The notes below the pieces were generated by a model. That model was not told the origin of the DNA. It saw only the letters and a list, made by a program, of their open reading frames with translations, and did no database searches. Below are positions 27,042 to 35,948 of a stretch of 44,837 nucleotides of DNA, in pieces. The position numbers were made by a program, and so were the translations under genes. The stretch spans positions 1 through 44,837 of the forward strand of contig NZ_JAFYYT010000021.1 in NCBI RefSeq assembly GCF_017549005.1, read 5' to 3'. How positions within the stretch are numbered: position 1 is the first letter of the stretch; every line of letters begins with the position of its first letter. The DNA is from Ruminococcus sp. (GTDB lineage Bacteria; Bacillota; Clostridia; Oscillospirales; Ruminococcaceae).

Positions 27042-27407
27042 ATGAAAAACAAAAATATTTTTCAGAGCATAAGATGTGCAGCACACGGCATTGCCGAATG
27101 CTACAGAAGCGAAAGGAACTTCATGGAATACACGGCTATCGCGCTTTTCATGCTGATATTCAATATCCTGCTGCACTGTGCGGTATGGGAGTACATCGTA
27201 TTCGTCGCCCTTGTGACCGCCGCTTTTTCCGCAGAGTTCCTGAATACTGCCATTGAGCGCGTCATCGACACCTACGACAACAATATCAACGAGAAGAACC
27301 GCTTCATCAAGGACGCGGCGGCAGGCGGAGTTCTTGCCATTTCCTCAGCATTCTTCGTAACCGAAGCTATAATCCTCGTTCCAAAGGCTTTAGCGCTGCT
27401 AAAATGA
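27042..27407 (+). CDS. dgkA: DgkA-type lipid kinase (undecaprenol/diacylglycerol kinase family)
   Basis: A 121-residue membrane enzyme with three predicted helices. The signature AAFSAEFLNTAIERVID and the following KDAAAGGVLAISS match the DgkA family, whose Gram-positive members phosphorylate undecaprenol and whose Gram-negative members use diacylglycerol. The N-terminal FQSIRCAAHGIAECYRSERN is also typical. A GGAGG site lies upstream. It is the first gene of a five-gene operon and its last codons overlap the next gene (ATGA). In this setting it should supply a phosphorylated lipid alcohol for the downstream enzymes; which alcohol is unknown. Confidence 0.88.
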   Translation: MKNKNIFQSIRCAAHGIAECYRSERNFMEYTAIALFMLIFNILLHCAVWEYIVFVALVTAAFSAEFLNTAIERVIDTYDNNINEKNRFIKDAAAGGVLAISSAFFVTEAIILVPKALALLK

Positions 27408-28000
27408 ATATTCTCACTGAGATAACGCAGATATATGCAACTCTTGCGTCAGTGATAATCGCAGGAGTACTGAACATGATATTTGTAAAGCTGCCCATAT
27501 GCGAAGAGCTGAAAAAGCCTATGGACTGCGGAAAATGTCTCCGCGACGGCAAGCGTCTCTTCGGGGACAACAAGACCTGGAAGGGCTTCCTCGGAATGAT
27601 TTTTCTCGGCGGAGCGTCTCAGGTCATATGGGGAGCTGTATGCTCCGCAGTTCCGCCTCTTGAAGCAAAAAATCAGCTGATCGCCGTTCACGGCAACAGC
27701 TTCGCGCCGAACCTCGGGGCAGGACTGCTTTTCGGGCTCGCCTATGCGGTATTCGAGCTGCCGAACAGCTTTATAAAGCGCAGGGCAGGCATAATGGCAG
27801 GCAAGACCGATAAGGGGCTGAAGGGCATGATATTCTATGTGATAGACCAGATAGATTCGCTTCTGGGAGTCGTCCTGTGCCTCAGTCTGCTCTGTCCGGT
27901 AAGCTTCGGACAATACTGGCTTTACATTCTTGTGGGATTTTTTACACATTCGGCTGTGAACCTGATTCTTTACGCACTCAGGATACGCCGCAACATTTAA
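27404..28000 (+). CDS. CDP-archaeol-synthase-like CTP:lipid-phosphate cytidylyltransferase
   Basis: A 198-residue protein with about five membrane helices. The motif LFGDNKTWKGFLGM matches the CarS/CdsA-like family (PF01864 type), and the C-terminal third has YVIDQIDSLLGVVL, a further conserved acidic motif. In archaea CarS activates digeranylgeranylglyceryl phosphate with CTP; bacterial members are often annotated only by homology. Here it overlaps dgkA by four bases, and kinase then CTP-transferase is a logical order (lipid phosphate to CDP-lipid). The substrate could be phosphatidate or an isoprenoid phosphate. Confidence 0.72.
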   Translation: MNILTEITQIYATLASVIIAGVLNMIFVKLPICEELKKPMDCGKCLRDGKRLFGDNKTWKGFLGMIFLGGASQVIWGAVCSAVPPLEAKNQLIAVHGNSFAPNLGAGLLFGLAYAVFELPNSFIKRRAGIMAGKTDKGLKGMIFYVIDQIDSLLGVVLCLSLLCPVSFGQYWLYILVGFFTHSAVNLILYALRIRRNI

Positions 28001-28013
28001 GGGGGAAACGACC

Positions 28014-28928
28014 ATGTTAAAACGACTTGATATCTATTTCAGGGAAATGTATCCGCTTTTACCTCGTCTGATACTTGGATTCATAGTTTTCGGCGAGATA
28101 TACTTCATTGTACTGCTCAATAACGGAGTTACCGATTTCAGCATATCTTTAGCCGAATTTATCGGCGGCTTCACAGTATTCAGCTTCCTTTGCTGGCTCA
28201 GGATAGCCGATGATTTCAAGGACTACGAGCTGGACTGCCGCCTTTTTTCACACCGCCCTCTTCCCTCGGGAAGAGTCACAAAAAAGGACCTTGCCATATT
28301 CATAACCTCGCTTATCGCGGTAACGGTGATCCTCAACTTTGTATTCCTCAATAATTTCCTGTTCTTCCTTTTCCTTTACATCTACGGAACACTCATGTCG
28401 CTGTGGTTCTTCCAGAAAAAGAAGATACAGAAAAGTCTGCCGCTGGCGCTGGTAACGCACAATCCCGTGCAGATGATACTCAATATCTACATAATCTCCT
28501 TCACCTGCATAAAATACGGACTTTCCGCATTTACTCTCACCAATTTCCTCGCAATGATGACCCTTTACTTCCCTGCACTCATATGGGAGATATCAAGAAA
28601 GATAAGAGCTCCTAAGGACGAGACCGAATACGTTACCTATTCAAAGCTTTTCGGCTATAAAAAGCCCGTAAAGTTCGTGCTTGTACTCACTCTTGTCGAC
28701 ATTCTCACAAATATCCTCCTGGTTTACAGGCTCAGCTGGATATCCGTAGCAGCCCTGCTCATAAACGTTGCATGGATGACATGGAAATTTGTGGAGTTCA
28801 TAGGCGACCCGACTAAGTTCAGGCTGGTCGATAAGGTGGAAAAATACACATACATACAGGAAAGCATAATGCTCATAACAGTTGCAGGATATATAATCTC
28901 ACAGAGAATGGGGGTAACACTGATATGA
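28014..28928 (+). CDS. UbiA-like prenyltransferase
   Basis: A 304-residue integral membrane protein with about eight or nine helices. The first Asp-rich motif, IADDFKDYELD, followed by RPLPSGRVT, is the diphosphate/Mg-binding signature of UbiA prenyltransferases (pattern DDxxDxxxD ... RPLxxG). The second motif is weaker: ISRKIRAPKDETEYVTYSK. The family transfers a prenyl chain to an acceptor in the membrane. The gene starts 13 bases after the CTP-transferase, with GGGGG upstream, and its stop overlaps the next start (ATGATG). The acceptor is unknown; a lipid or polyol from the neighbouring steps is possible. Confidence 0.75.
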   Translation: MLKRLDIYFREMYPLLPRLILGFIVFGEIYFIVLLNNGVTDFSISLAEFIGGFTVFSFLCWLRIADDFKDYELDCRLFSHRPLPSGRVTKKDLAIFITSLIAVTVILNFVFLNNFLFFLFLYIYGTLMSLWFFQKKKIQKSLPLALVTHNPVQMILNIYIISFTCIKYGLSAFTLTNFLAMMTLYFPALIWEISRKIRAPKDETEYVTYSKLFGYKKPVKFVLVLTLVDILTNILLVYRLSWISVAALLINVAWMTWKFVEFIGDPTKFRLVDKVEKYTYIQESIMLITVAGYIISQRMGVTLI

Positions 28929-31264
28929 TGATAACTGAGGACAATTACAGAAAATACAGGATAGGCTCAAAGGCTCAGCGCCTTTTCATCATGCGTGAGA
29001 ACGGTCTCAACGTTCCCGAACTGGTATGCGTTCAGAGCGCAGACAGTCTTTCGGACTTTCCCTTTGACAAGGACGGGCTGTACTCGGTACGCTCCTCTGC
29101 GGACTGTGAGGACGGAGCTTCAATGTCCTTTGCAGGGCAGTTCAGCACCTGTCTGAACGTCAGGGGCACAGAGCTGAAAAAGTATGTGGAAAGATGCCTT
29201 TCCGCTGGCAATGCAGCCGAGGACTACATTAAAAGCATGGGCAAAGACCCCGAAGAAGCTCATATCTCTGTCATAATACAGAAAATGGTGGAGTCCGAGC
29301 TCTCAGGCGTCATATTCACCTCAAATCCGCAGGGGATACTAAACGAAACGGTCATAGTTGTCGGAAAAGGTCTCGGAAACGGCGTAGTCGAGGACAAGAC
29401 CGACGTTACCCACTACTATTACAATACTACCGATGACCTGTACTGCTTCGAGAGACAGAACGACTCTCCCCTGCTGACCGACGAGCTGCTCCGTGAGCTC
29501 ATTGCGGTATCCAAAAAGATATGCGGCATTTTCGGCAAGCGTCAGGACATTGAATTTGCCATAAAGGACGGAGAAGTTTTCATTTTGCAGGCAAGACCCG
29601 TTACTTCTCTGAGGAAATGTTCCGTGACCGTCCTCGACAGCAGCAATATCTCGGAAAGTTACCCCGGGATATCCCTTCCTATGACAGTCAGCTTCGTAAG
29701 CGAGGTCTACTATCAGGTATTCAGAAGCTGCGTGAAAAGAGCTACCAGAAACGACGGCACAGCCGAGCGCATCGACACTTCTCTCCGCAATATGACAGCC
29801 AGCGTCAACGGAAGGATCTACTACCGCATAAGCAACTGGTACGACATAATAGCTATGCTGCCTTTCAGCAAAAAAATAATCCCTGTATGGCAGGAAATGC
29901 TGAGCGTTCACGAAAAGGAAGTGACCCGCTCCGGCGAGAAGGCAGGCTTTATGACAAAGCTCCGCGTGACGGCTTCGTTCTTTCAGCTTCTCTCTAAAAA
30001 CCGCAGGAATATGAAGAAACTTGACGAATATTTCGATAAAGTCTACGAAAAATACTCTTCCGCCATAGATGAGACGCACAGTCCCGAGGCTCTTCTTGAA
30101 CTGTACTGCGGACTCCGCAGCGAGCTTGCCTGCCACTGGGACCTCACACTTGTCAACGACCTGTATACCTTTATTTTCACTGGGCTTCTCAAAAAAAGCC
30201 TTACAAGGAAATACGGCGCAGAGGGGCAGGAGCTTACGAATCTTTTCATTGCAGGCAACCGCGATATCGAAAGCATGAAGCCCGTCAGAATGCTTGCGGA
30301 AATAAAGAAATGCTTCACGGAAAGCGGTGTTCTTGATGAGCTGCGCGGCGTAAACGACCAAAAAAGCTTTGAAAACGCAATGGATAAGTGCAGGAGCGGA
30401 GCAAAGCTCATATCGCAGTATATCGGGCTCTACGGTGACAGATGTCCCGAGGAGCTGAAGCTCGAAACGGATACCTACCGCACAAAGCCATATCTGCTTG
30501 CGGAAAACATAGTAAACGCCGCAGACTGCGGCAGAACAGACGCGGAAAAGCTCCCGAAGCTGGGAATATTCGCCGAAGCCTTTGCAAAAAGGGCAGCAAA
30601 CGGCATAAAGCTCCGCGAAAGCTCGCGTATGTCAAGAGGAAAGATATTCGGACTTGTCCGCAGGATAATTCTAAAAACTGCCGATGAGCTCTGCAAAAAC
30701 GGGCGTATCGACGCTCCCGCAGACGTTTTCTGCCTGCAATTCGACGAATTGTTTGAAGCAGTGAAGCAAAAGGACATGGAGCTCAGAGAGCTCATAGAAA
30801 CGCGCCGCGCAGCCTTCAGGAGCTTTGAGAAGCTGCCTCTGTATTCGAGACTTGTGTTTGCAGGAGAACCCTTTGACAAGCAGTTCTCAGCCGCTTCGGC
30901 AGGAAGCCTTGCAAATACCGACACTCTCAGGGGTATCCCATGCTCGTCAGGCGACGCAGAGGGTGAAGTCTTGGTTGTGGACAAGCTCACTCCCGACCTT
31001 GACAGCGAGGGAAAGATAATAGCCGCAAAAATGACCGACCCGGGCTGGGTATTTCTGCTCAGCAGGTCGGCAGGCATAGTATCCGAGCGCGGCTCTCTCC
31101 TGTCGCATACCGCCATAATCTCCCGTGAGCTGAAAAAGCCTGCTGTCGTAGGTGTAAAGGAGCTCTTTTCAACCGTAAGGAACGGCGACAGGATACACAT
31201 AAACGGTTCCACGGGAACCATCACCATTATTGAAAAGAAGATAAAAATGAACGAGGCGATATAA
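28925..31264 (+). CDS. Rifampin-phosphotransferase-like / PEP-synthase-like dikinase
   Basis: A 779-residue protein with an N-terminal ATP-binding domain of the PPDK/PEP-synthase type (LYSVRSSADCEDGASMSFAG, IIQKMVESELSGVIFTSNP, VGKGLGNGVVEDK, QDIEFAIKDGEVFILQARP). A long middle region (about 240-670) has no PEP/pyruvate TIM barrel. A C-terminal swivelling domain carries the phospho-His728 in GSLLSHTAIISREL and the motif DPGWVFLL. This order (ATP domain, substrate domain, His domain) is that of rifampin phosphotransferase, not true PEP synthase. The predicted chemistry moves the ATP beta-phosphate through His to a substrate bound in the middle domain. In this operon the substrate is more likely a lipid intermediate than an antibiotic, but that is inference. 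Confidence 0.75.
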   Translation: MMITEDNYRKYRIGSKAQRLFIMRENGLNVPELVCVQSADSLSDFPFDKDGLYSVRSSADCEDGASMSFAGQFSTCLNVRGTELKKYVERCLSAGNAAEDYIKSMGKDPEEAHISVIIQKMVESELSGVIFTSNPQGILNETVIVVGKGLGNGVVEDKTDVTHYYYNTTDDLYCFERQNDSPLLTDELLRELIAVSKKICGIFGKRQDIEFAIKDGEVFILQARPVTSLRKCSVTVLDSSNISESYPGISLPMTVSFVSEVYYQVFRSCVKRATRNDGTAERIDTSLRNMTASVNGRIYYRISNWYDIIAMLPFSKKIIPVWQEMLSVHEKEVTRSGEKAGFMTKLRVTASFFQLLSKNRRNMKKLDEYFDKVYEKYSSAIDETHSPEALLELYCGLRSELACHWDLTLVNDLYTFIFTGLLKKSLTRKYGAEGQELTNLFIAGNRDIESMKPVRMLAEIKKCFTESGVLDELRGVNDQKSFENAMDKCRSGAKLISQYIGLYGDRCPEELKLETDTYRTKPYLLAENIVNAADCGRTDAEKLPKLGIFAEAFAKRAANGIKLRESSRMSRGKIFGLVRRIILKTADELCKNGRIDAPADVFCLQFDELFEAVKQKDMELRELIETRRAAFRSFEKLPLYSRLVFAGEPFDKQFSAASAGSLANTDTLRGIPCSSGDAEGEVLVVDKLTPDLDSEGKIIAAKMTDPGWVFLLSRSAGIVSERGSLLSHTAIISRELKKPAVVGVKELFSTVRNGDRIHINGSTGTITIIEKKIKMNEAI

Positions 31265-31265
31265 C

Positions 31266-32342
31266 ATGAAATATACCGCAAAACTCATTTCGGCAGACAA
31301 CAAGAAGGAGCTTTCCGACTTTCTGTCACTGCCGGGAAAACTATACAAAAAAAGCGAGCTCATGCAGGACAGAGCCGAGGAAAAGGCTCTGCTGCGCGGC
31401 TCGCATATACTCAGAAGATACTTCCGCGTATTTCCAGTAATTGCAAGGGACGAAAGCGGAAAAGTCGCCGCAAGGTGCGCCGTTACCATATATCCCGACC
31501 GCTCCTCCGCTTATTTCGGCTTTTTCGAGTGCATAAACGATATAAAAGCGGCTCAGGCGCTTATGAAATGTGCCGAAAGCATTGCAAAAAAGGAGGGAAA
31601 GACCTCCCTCACAGGACCTGTAGACTGTTCCTTCTGGATACGCTACAGGCTCAAGACCGATAATTTCGGCTCGCCCTATACAGGCGAGCCGTACAACCTT
31701 GATTATTACGAAAAGCTCCTGTGCGGCTGCGGTCTCGAAAGCTGCGGCGAATACATATCCAACCGATATGGCAGGATACCTGCGGAGTACAGCGACGGCA
31801 GATTCAGCCGACGTCTGCCTCAGTTCACAGAAAAGGGCTATGAGCTGAAAAGCCCCGACAACAGCACCTTTGAGCGCTCTCTGCGCGAGATATACCGTCT
31901 TATCATGGAGCTTTACAGCGATTTTCAGACATTCAGCCCCATAACCGAGGACGAATTTGCCGCAATTTATTCTCCGCTGAAAAAAATTGTGGACTATTCA
32001 ATGGTAAAGGTCGCCTATTTCCACGGAGAAGCCGTGGGCTTCTTCGTATCTGTCCCTGATTTCGGCAATGCTGTCCGCGGCAGCATAACTCCCGCGAAGC
32101 TGCTGAAAATACTGAGCACAAAGAAGAAGTGCAGACAGTATATCCTCCTGTATCTCGGCATAAAGCCCGAGCATAAAGGCCTCGGCAAGGCTCTTTCCGA
32201 GGCGCTCTGTCAGAACCTTGCCGACAACGGCGCTGACTCCGTGGGAGCTCTCATACGTGCAGGCAAGGTCAATGGCAGCTATTTCAGCCAGCTGATAAAA
32301 GAGACATACAGCTACAGGCTCTACAGCAAGGACATAGCTTAA
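31266..32342 (+). CDS. GNAT family acyltransferase (YghO-like)
   Basis: A 358-residue protein. The first half contains TSLTGPVDCSFWIRYRLKTD and GEPYNLDYYEKLLCGCGLES, resembling the YghO-like two-lobed GNAT family as I remember it. The second half carries a canonical acyl-CoA-binding segment: ILLYLGIKPEHKGLGKALSE, with the GxGxA-type loop. It should transfer an acyl or acetyl group to an amine or hydroxyl. It starts two bases after the preceding gene and ends the operon ahead of a terminator, so it probably finishes the product of this pathway. Confidence 0.72.
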   Translation: MKYTAKLISADNKKELSDFLSLPGKLYKKSELMQDRAEEKALLRGSHILRRYFRVFPVIARDESGKVAARCAVTIYPDRSSAYFGFFECINDIKAAQALMKCAESIAKKEGKTSLTGPVDCSFWIRYRLKTDNFGSPYTGEPYNLDYYEKLLCGCGLESCGEYISNRYGRIPAEYSDGRFSRRLPQFTEKGYELKSPDNSTFERSLREIYRLIMELYSDFQTFSPITEDEFAAIYSPLKKIVDYSMVKVAYFHGEAVGFFVSVPDFGNAVRGSITPAKLLKILSTKKKCRQYILLYLGIKPEHKGLGKALSEALCQNLADNGADSVGALIRAGKVNGSYFSQLIKETYSYRLYSKDIA

Positions 32343-32362
32343 AGCTGATCTTCGCATATACA

Positions 32363-32390
32363 AAAAGGCTTCCCGACGGGAAGCCTTTTC
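32363..32390. terminator. Shared terminator of convergent operons
   Basis: AAAAGGCTTCCC-gac-GGGAAGCCTTTT (32363-32389). It ends the five-gene operon on the plus strand and the GGDEF-EAL operon on the minus strand. Confidence 0.85.
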
Positions 32391-32401
32391 TAACTGATTT
32401 T

Positions 32402-34138
32402 TTACATTTCACCCATTACAAGCCTTTCGGCTTCATTCATAGGAAGCGGACGTCCCCAGATAAAGCCCTGTATATAGTCACAGCCGATATCCTTCAGCGA
32501 AACGAGCTGCTCCTCTTCCTCAACGCCCTCTGCAATAACGTCAAGTCCCATGATATGACCTATGGAAATAATCGCAGCAACGTACTGCTTTGAAGAGTCG
32601 TCCTTATTCATGTCGTCAATAAACGACTTGTCTATTTTCAGCAGGTTTGCAGGGAATTTGTTCAGATAGCTCAGTGACGAATAGCCGGTTCCGAAGTCGT
32701 CGATAGCGATCTTTATGCCCATTTTCTTTATCTCCTCGATACATTGCAGGGCTTTTTCCGCAGAATCTATCATTACCGACTCCGTTATCTCAATTTCCAG
32801 CTGATTTGCAGGAAATTCTCCCGTATTGATTATCTCCCTGAGCTCGTCAAGGAAATCGTTCTTCATCATGTGCTTTACCGATACGTTAACGCTCAGCGTT
32901 ATATCGGCTCCCGATCTTTTAAGGAGCTCCCCGAAGAATGCGGCGGACTTCTTCATTACCATGCCGTCCACCTTGTCGATGATACCCACCTTTTCCGCAA
33001 CGGGTATGAACTCGCCTGGACTTATAACGTTTCCGTCCGAGTCCTTCATACGTGCAAGGGCCTCAAATCCGCGGAGCTTATGGTCAATACTGTACTGCGG
33101 CTGGAGGTTGAAGTATATAGTCTCGTTTTCGAGAGCCTCTCTGAGCTTTCTTTCGATCTCGAGGGTACGCTCTTTTTTGAGGAGGTCGGGCGAAAAGCGC
33201 AGGATATGGTTTCCGCTGCCGGCTCGCTTGACCTCTGTCATAGCCGCGTCCGCATAGGAGAAGAGACTGTCGGAGGTTTTCGCGTCTGTCGGGAACTTGG
33301 CATAGCCGAAGCTTGCTGATATGTAAAGGTCCACGTTGTCAATGGTAAGCCGTCTGCCGAGAGCGGATTCATACTGCTTTATCGTATTCATGATATCGTC
33401 GTCGGAATGATAATTCCTGATTATCAGTGAAAACTCATCGCCTGCGATACGTGTGATGAAGTCGAGAGTTCCCGATACGCCCGTATCAGCAATGCTCTTC
33501 CAGCGCGAAGCTATCTCGATAAGGACTTTATTTCCGATATTGAAGCCCATTGTATCGTTTATGCCCTTGAAATTGTTAAGGTCTATGGAGACCATGGCAA
33601 ATTCATCGCCGCGTCTGATAAGACTGCTCACAAGCTCCGAACAGGCAAATCTGTTCGGTATCTCCGTCAGTCTGTCGGTAACAGCCTGATCTCGTATCCT
33701 CTCCTGGTACTTTTGATTTTTATAGTTATTGTCATATATGAGCATAATAGCTATTATGGTCAGAAAATCAGTGAAGATTCCGGGAATCATAGCAAGGCTG
33801 TGATGTCTCAGCATACTTATCGTCAGCATTGGTAACTGTATTATCAACGCCGTAAGAGCAGTATAGAATCCCAGCTTTTTATAATACACCACCATAAGTA
33901 TTACGCATATATTAGACAGCGCCGAAAGAATACCCGCAAAAGCATTTATAGGTATGTTTAAGTCTGCGATACTTATATAAGTGTTGGAACCCTTGCAGGC
34001 TGTCGCGACTATCAAAGCGATATAGACCACGACCAACGCCACATATCCCACTATAGGTGCTTGTTTATTCTCTGAAAAACTTTCGATCGTTTTTTGGAGA
34101 ATATTATTCTCAGCAACCTCAGATCTGTTTTTTTTCAT
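32402..34138 (-). CDS. Membrane GGDEF-EAL protein; probably phosphodiesterase
   Basis: A 578-residue protein. Four predicted membrane helices lie in residues 28-138. The GGDEF domain (about 150-315) is degenerate: RIAGDEF instead of GGDEF, and GFNIGN where active cyclases have GHxxGD, so it probably only binds GTP or regulates. The EAL domain (about 325-575) keeps the catalytic residues: FEALARM, LSVNVS, EITESVMI, IDDFGTGYSS, LKIDKSFI, AEGVEEEEQ and QGFIWGRPL. Net activity is therefore predicted as c-di-GMP hydrolysis. The start has GAGGGA upstream. It is the second gene of an operon, 41 bases after a Cache-HAMP-GGDEF cyclase, giving an opposing pair. Confidence 0.87.
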   Translation of the reverse strand: MKKNRSEVAENNILQKTIESFSENKQAPIVGYVALVVVYIALIVATACKGSNTYISIADLNIPINAFAGILSALSNICVILMVVYYKKLGFYTALTALIIQLPMLTISMLRHHSLAMIPGIFTDFLTIIAIMLIYDNNYKNQKYQERIRDQAVTDRLTEIPNRFACSELVSSLIRRGDEFAMVSIDLNNFKGINDTMGFNIGNKVLIEIASRWKSIADTGVSGTLDFITRIAGDEFSLIIRNYHSDDDIMNTIKQYESALGRRLTIDNVDLYISASFGYAKFPTDAKTSDSLFSYADAAMTEVKRAGSGNHILRFSPDLLKKERTLEIERKLREALENETIYFNLQPQYSIDHKLRGFEALARMKDSDGNVISPGEFIPVAEKVGIIDKVDGMVMKKSAAFFGELLKRSGADITLSVNVSVKHMMKNDFLDELREIINTGEFPANQLEIEITESVMIDSAEKALQCIEEIKKMGIKIAIDDFGTGYSSLSYLNKFPANLLKIDKSFIDDMNKDDSSKQYVAAIISIGHIMGLDVIAEGVEEEEQLVSLKDIGCDYIQGFIWGRPLPMNEAERLVMGEM

Positions 34139-34179
34139 AGTTTTCCCTCATTATTAATATTTCAAAACAGTTTTTATCT

Positions 34180-35664
34180 TTACCTGTCCAAGCCGTATTT
34201 TCTCCTGAAGCGTTTCTTGTCCTCGTACATCGCCTCATCGGCGCGTTTGAAAACAGGGTCGGCAGTTGTATCATACGAAGCGTTCTCCGCCATCCCAACT
34301 GCGGCAGAGTACCTGAACCAGGGTTTCAGCTCCGTCTGATTGTATTTTTTGTCGAATTTTTCCCTGAGCTCATCGACAAGAGCCTGTCGCTCCTTGTAAT
34401 CATGCCCCTGCAATACGACAATGAACTCGTCGCCGCCTATCCTGTAGACGGGAGAATGCTTGAATACCTCGCAGACCAAGCGGCAGCAGCCTCTTATGTA
34501 CTGATCGCCTGCCTTATGTCCGCAGCTGTCATTTATGTCCTTGAGTTTGTTCATATCCACCATTACAAGTGCAAACTCAATGTCCCCCTCGGACATTTCC
34601 ATATTCAGCAGGTTGACCCTGTTTGAATATGCAGCCTTGCTTCCCACGCCTGTCAGCATATCCTTCTTGGCTTCCTTGCTGAGCCTTCCTATCTGGAGTT
34701 CCTTATCCCTTATATCCTGTTCTGCTTTGAGCTTATCCTGCTGCAATTCCGAAAGATCGTTGAGGCGGTCTGTTATATTCATCTGCATTGAGCGGATACC
34801 ATGATAAAGGTCGCCGATCTCATCGTGATTTTTTATGTTAAGCTCCATGACCCCTGCCTCCTTGTAGGTCAGCCCCTCGGCAGGGTTGAATTTCTTCATT
34901 TCCGTGGTCATTGCTCTGAGAGGGTTGCTGATGAGCCTGTTTATCAGGATCATCGATATTGTCTGAACAACAACGGTAAATACCAGCGCTCCCATTATAA
35001 GGTAGATGAGGAAGCGGTTGCGCTCGTTCATCACGTCCTCCATGTCGAAGTCGCAGCCGACTATGCACACACATTCGCCCTCAGAGTTATAAACAGGGCA
35101 GAATGAGGAGCAAAGCCAGCCCCAGTCGCCGTTGGAGATAGTGGGTTCGATATTAGCTGTCAGATCAAGACCTAAAAGCTCCTCCTCGCGGTCTTCATAG
35201 TAGCCCGTCTGAAAGACAGGCTCGTCGGGGGCATCAATGAGGTACATATCCTTCACGGCGTCCTTATCGCCATTGGCAACGACATAGATGTACTTTATAT
35301 CTGTCATGTTCTGCAGATAGCGCTCTATCGCGCCCTGTACCCTTACATATTCGTCCCAGAGGCCGTGTTCCCTGAGATAATCCTTGATGATCTCCTCGTC
35401 GCCGTCCTTCATTGCTTCTCCGCGCAGAGCCTGAAACTCCGCAGATTCTGCTGTTTCGCGGAGCTTCCCGAGATAATCGCCGTCCAACATCGTCGAAAAG
35501 TACCTTGCGTTACTGGCCGTGCAGCGTTTATAGTAATCGTTTATCTGGTTAACGCTGGCAAAAAAGGCAACTGCCGTCGTACCTGCCGCCATTGCAAGAA
35601 CGATAAGGAATACAAAAATGTATATCTTGACTTTTACCGAAAAAAAGCCTTTCTTTTCATCCAC
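34180..35664 (-). CDS. Cache-HAMP-GGDEF diguanylate cyclase
   Basis: A 494-residue transmembrane cyclase. TM1 (about 11-33) and TM2 (about 218-240) flank an extracellular region of Cache type (YLQNMTDIKYIYVVANGD, WGWLCSSFCPVYNSEGECVC). A HAMP linker follows TM2 (NRLISNPLRAMTTEMKKF, NHDEIGDLYHGIRSM), then a short coiled coil and an intact GGDEF domain (VDMNKLKDINDSCGHKAGD, YRIGGDEF). No RxxD site is seen before GGDEF. It likely senses a small outside molecule and makes c-di-GMP. The start has AAAGGGGGG upstream. It is the first gene of the operon with the GGDEF-EAL protein. Confidence 0.88.
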   Translation of the reverse strand: MDEKKGFFSVKVKIYIFVFLIVLAMAAGTTAVAFFASVNQINDYYKRCTASNARYFSTMLDGDYLGKLRETAESAEFQALRGEAMKDGDEEIIKDYLREHGLWDEYVRVQGAIERYLQNMTDIKYIYVVANGDKDAVKDMYLIDAPDEPVFQTGYYEDREEELLGLDLTANIEPTISNGDWGWLCSSFCPVYNSEGECVCIVGCDFDMEDVMNERNRFLIYLIMGALVFTVVVQTISMILINRLISNPLRAMTTEMKKFNPAEGLTYKEAGVMELNIKNHDEIGDLYHGIRSMQMNITDRLNDLSELQQDKLKAEQDIRDKELQIGRLSKEAKKDMLTGVGSKAAYSNRVNLLNMEMSEGDIEFALVMVDMNKLKDINDSCGHKAGDQYIRGCCRLVCEVFKHSPVYRIGGDEFIVVLQGHDYKERQALVDELREKFDKKYNQTELKPWFRYSAAVGMAENASYDTTADPVFKRADEAMYEDKKRFRRKYGLDR

Positions 35665-35761
35665 CCCATTCCCCCCTTTCCCGAAATATAATGAACGCTC
35701 TATTTATTTTTTTGAGGCAGTAAACCTTTCAAAGCCTACTATCTCATTATAATCCTATTTT

Positions 35762-35790
35762 ATTATACATGATTTTTTGACAAATATCAA
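35762..35790 (-). promoter_or_regulatory. Promoter of the second c-di-GMP operon
   Basis: Minus strand TTGATA (35785-35790), 17-base spacer, TATAAT (35762-35767); leader about 90 bases. Confidence 0.65.
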
Positions 35791-35893
35791 TGGACAAAAT
35801 GTTAAATTAGATTAACTTACTGCATTTTTAATTGATTTATTGCCGCAAAGCTGCTGCACAAAACGTTATAGCCGATACAAAATGTAACAAAAG

Positions 35894-35924
35894 AAAGCCG
35901 GGGGCTTTATGCCCTCGGCTTTTA
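35894..35924 (-). terminator. Rho-independent terminator of the xylanase gene
   Basis: Minus strand: AAAGCCGAGGGC, loop, GCCCCCGGCTTT followed by CTTTTGTT. It lies 25 bases past the xylanase stop codon. Confidence 0.75.
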
Positions 35925-35948
35925 AAAATATCATGGATTTACTATTTT

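Noticed and set aside
29339-30361. 340-codon open frame on the minus strand
   Set aside because: Lies wholly inside the Rph-like gene, has no ribosome site and no recognisable domain; a shadow of codon bias.
28925-31264. True PEP synthase
   Set aside because: The order ATP domain, middle domain, His domain lacks the C-terminal PEP/pyruvate barrel; the His domain is at the very end.
27042-32342. Archaeal-type ether lipid pathway
   Set aside because: CarS-like and UbiA-like proteins are present, but no glycerol-1-phosphate dehydrogenase or geranylgeranylglyceryl-phosphate synthase gene is in the window, so this is not supported.
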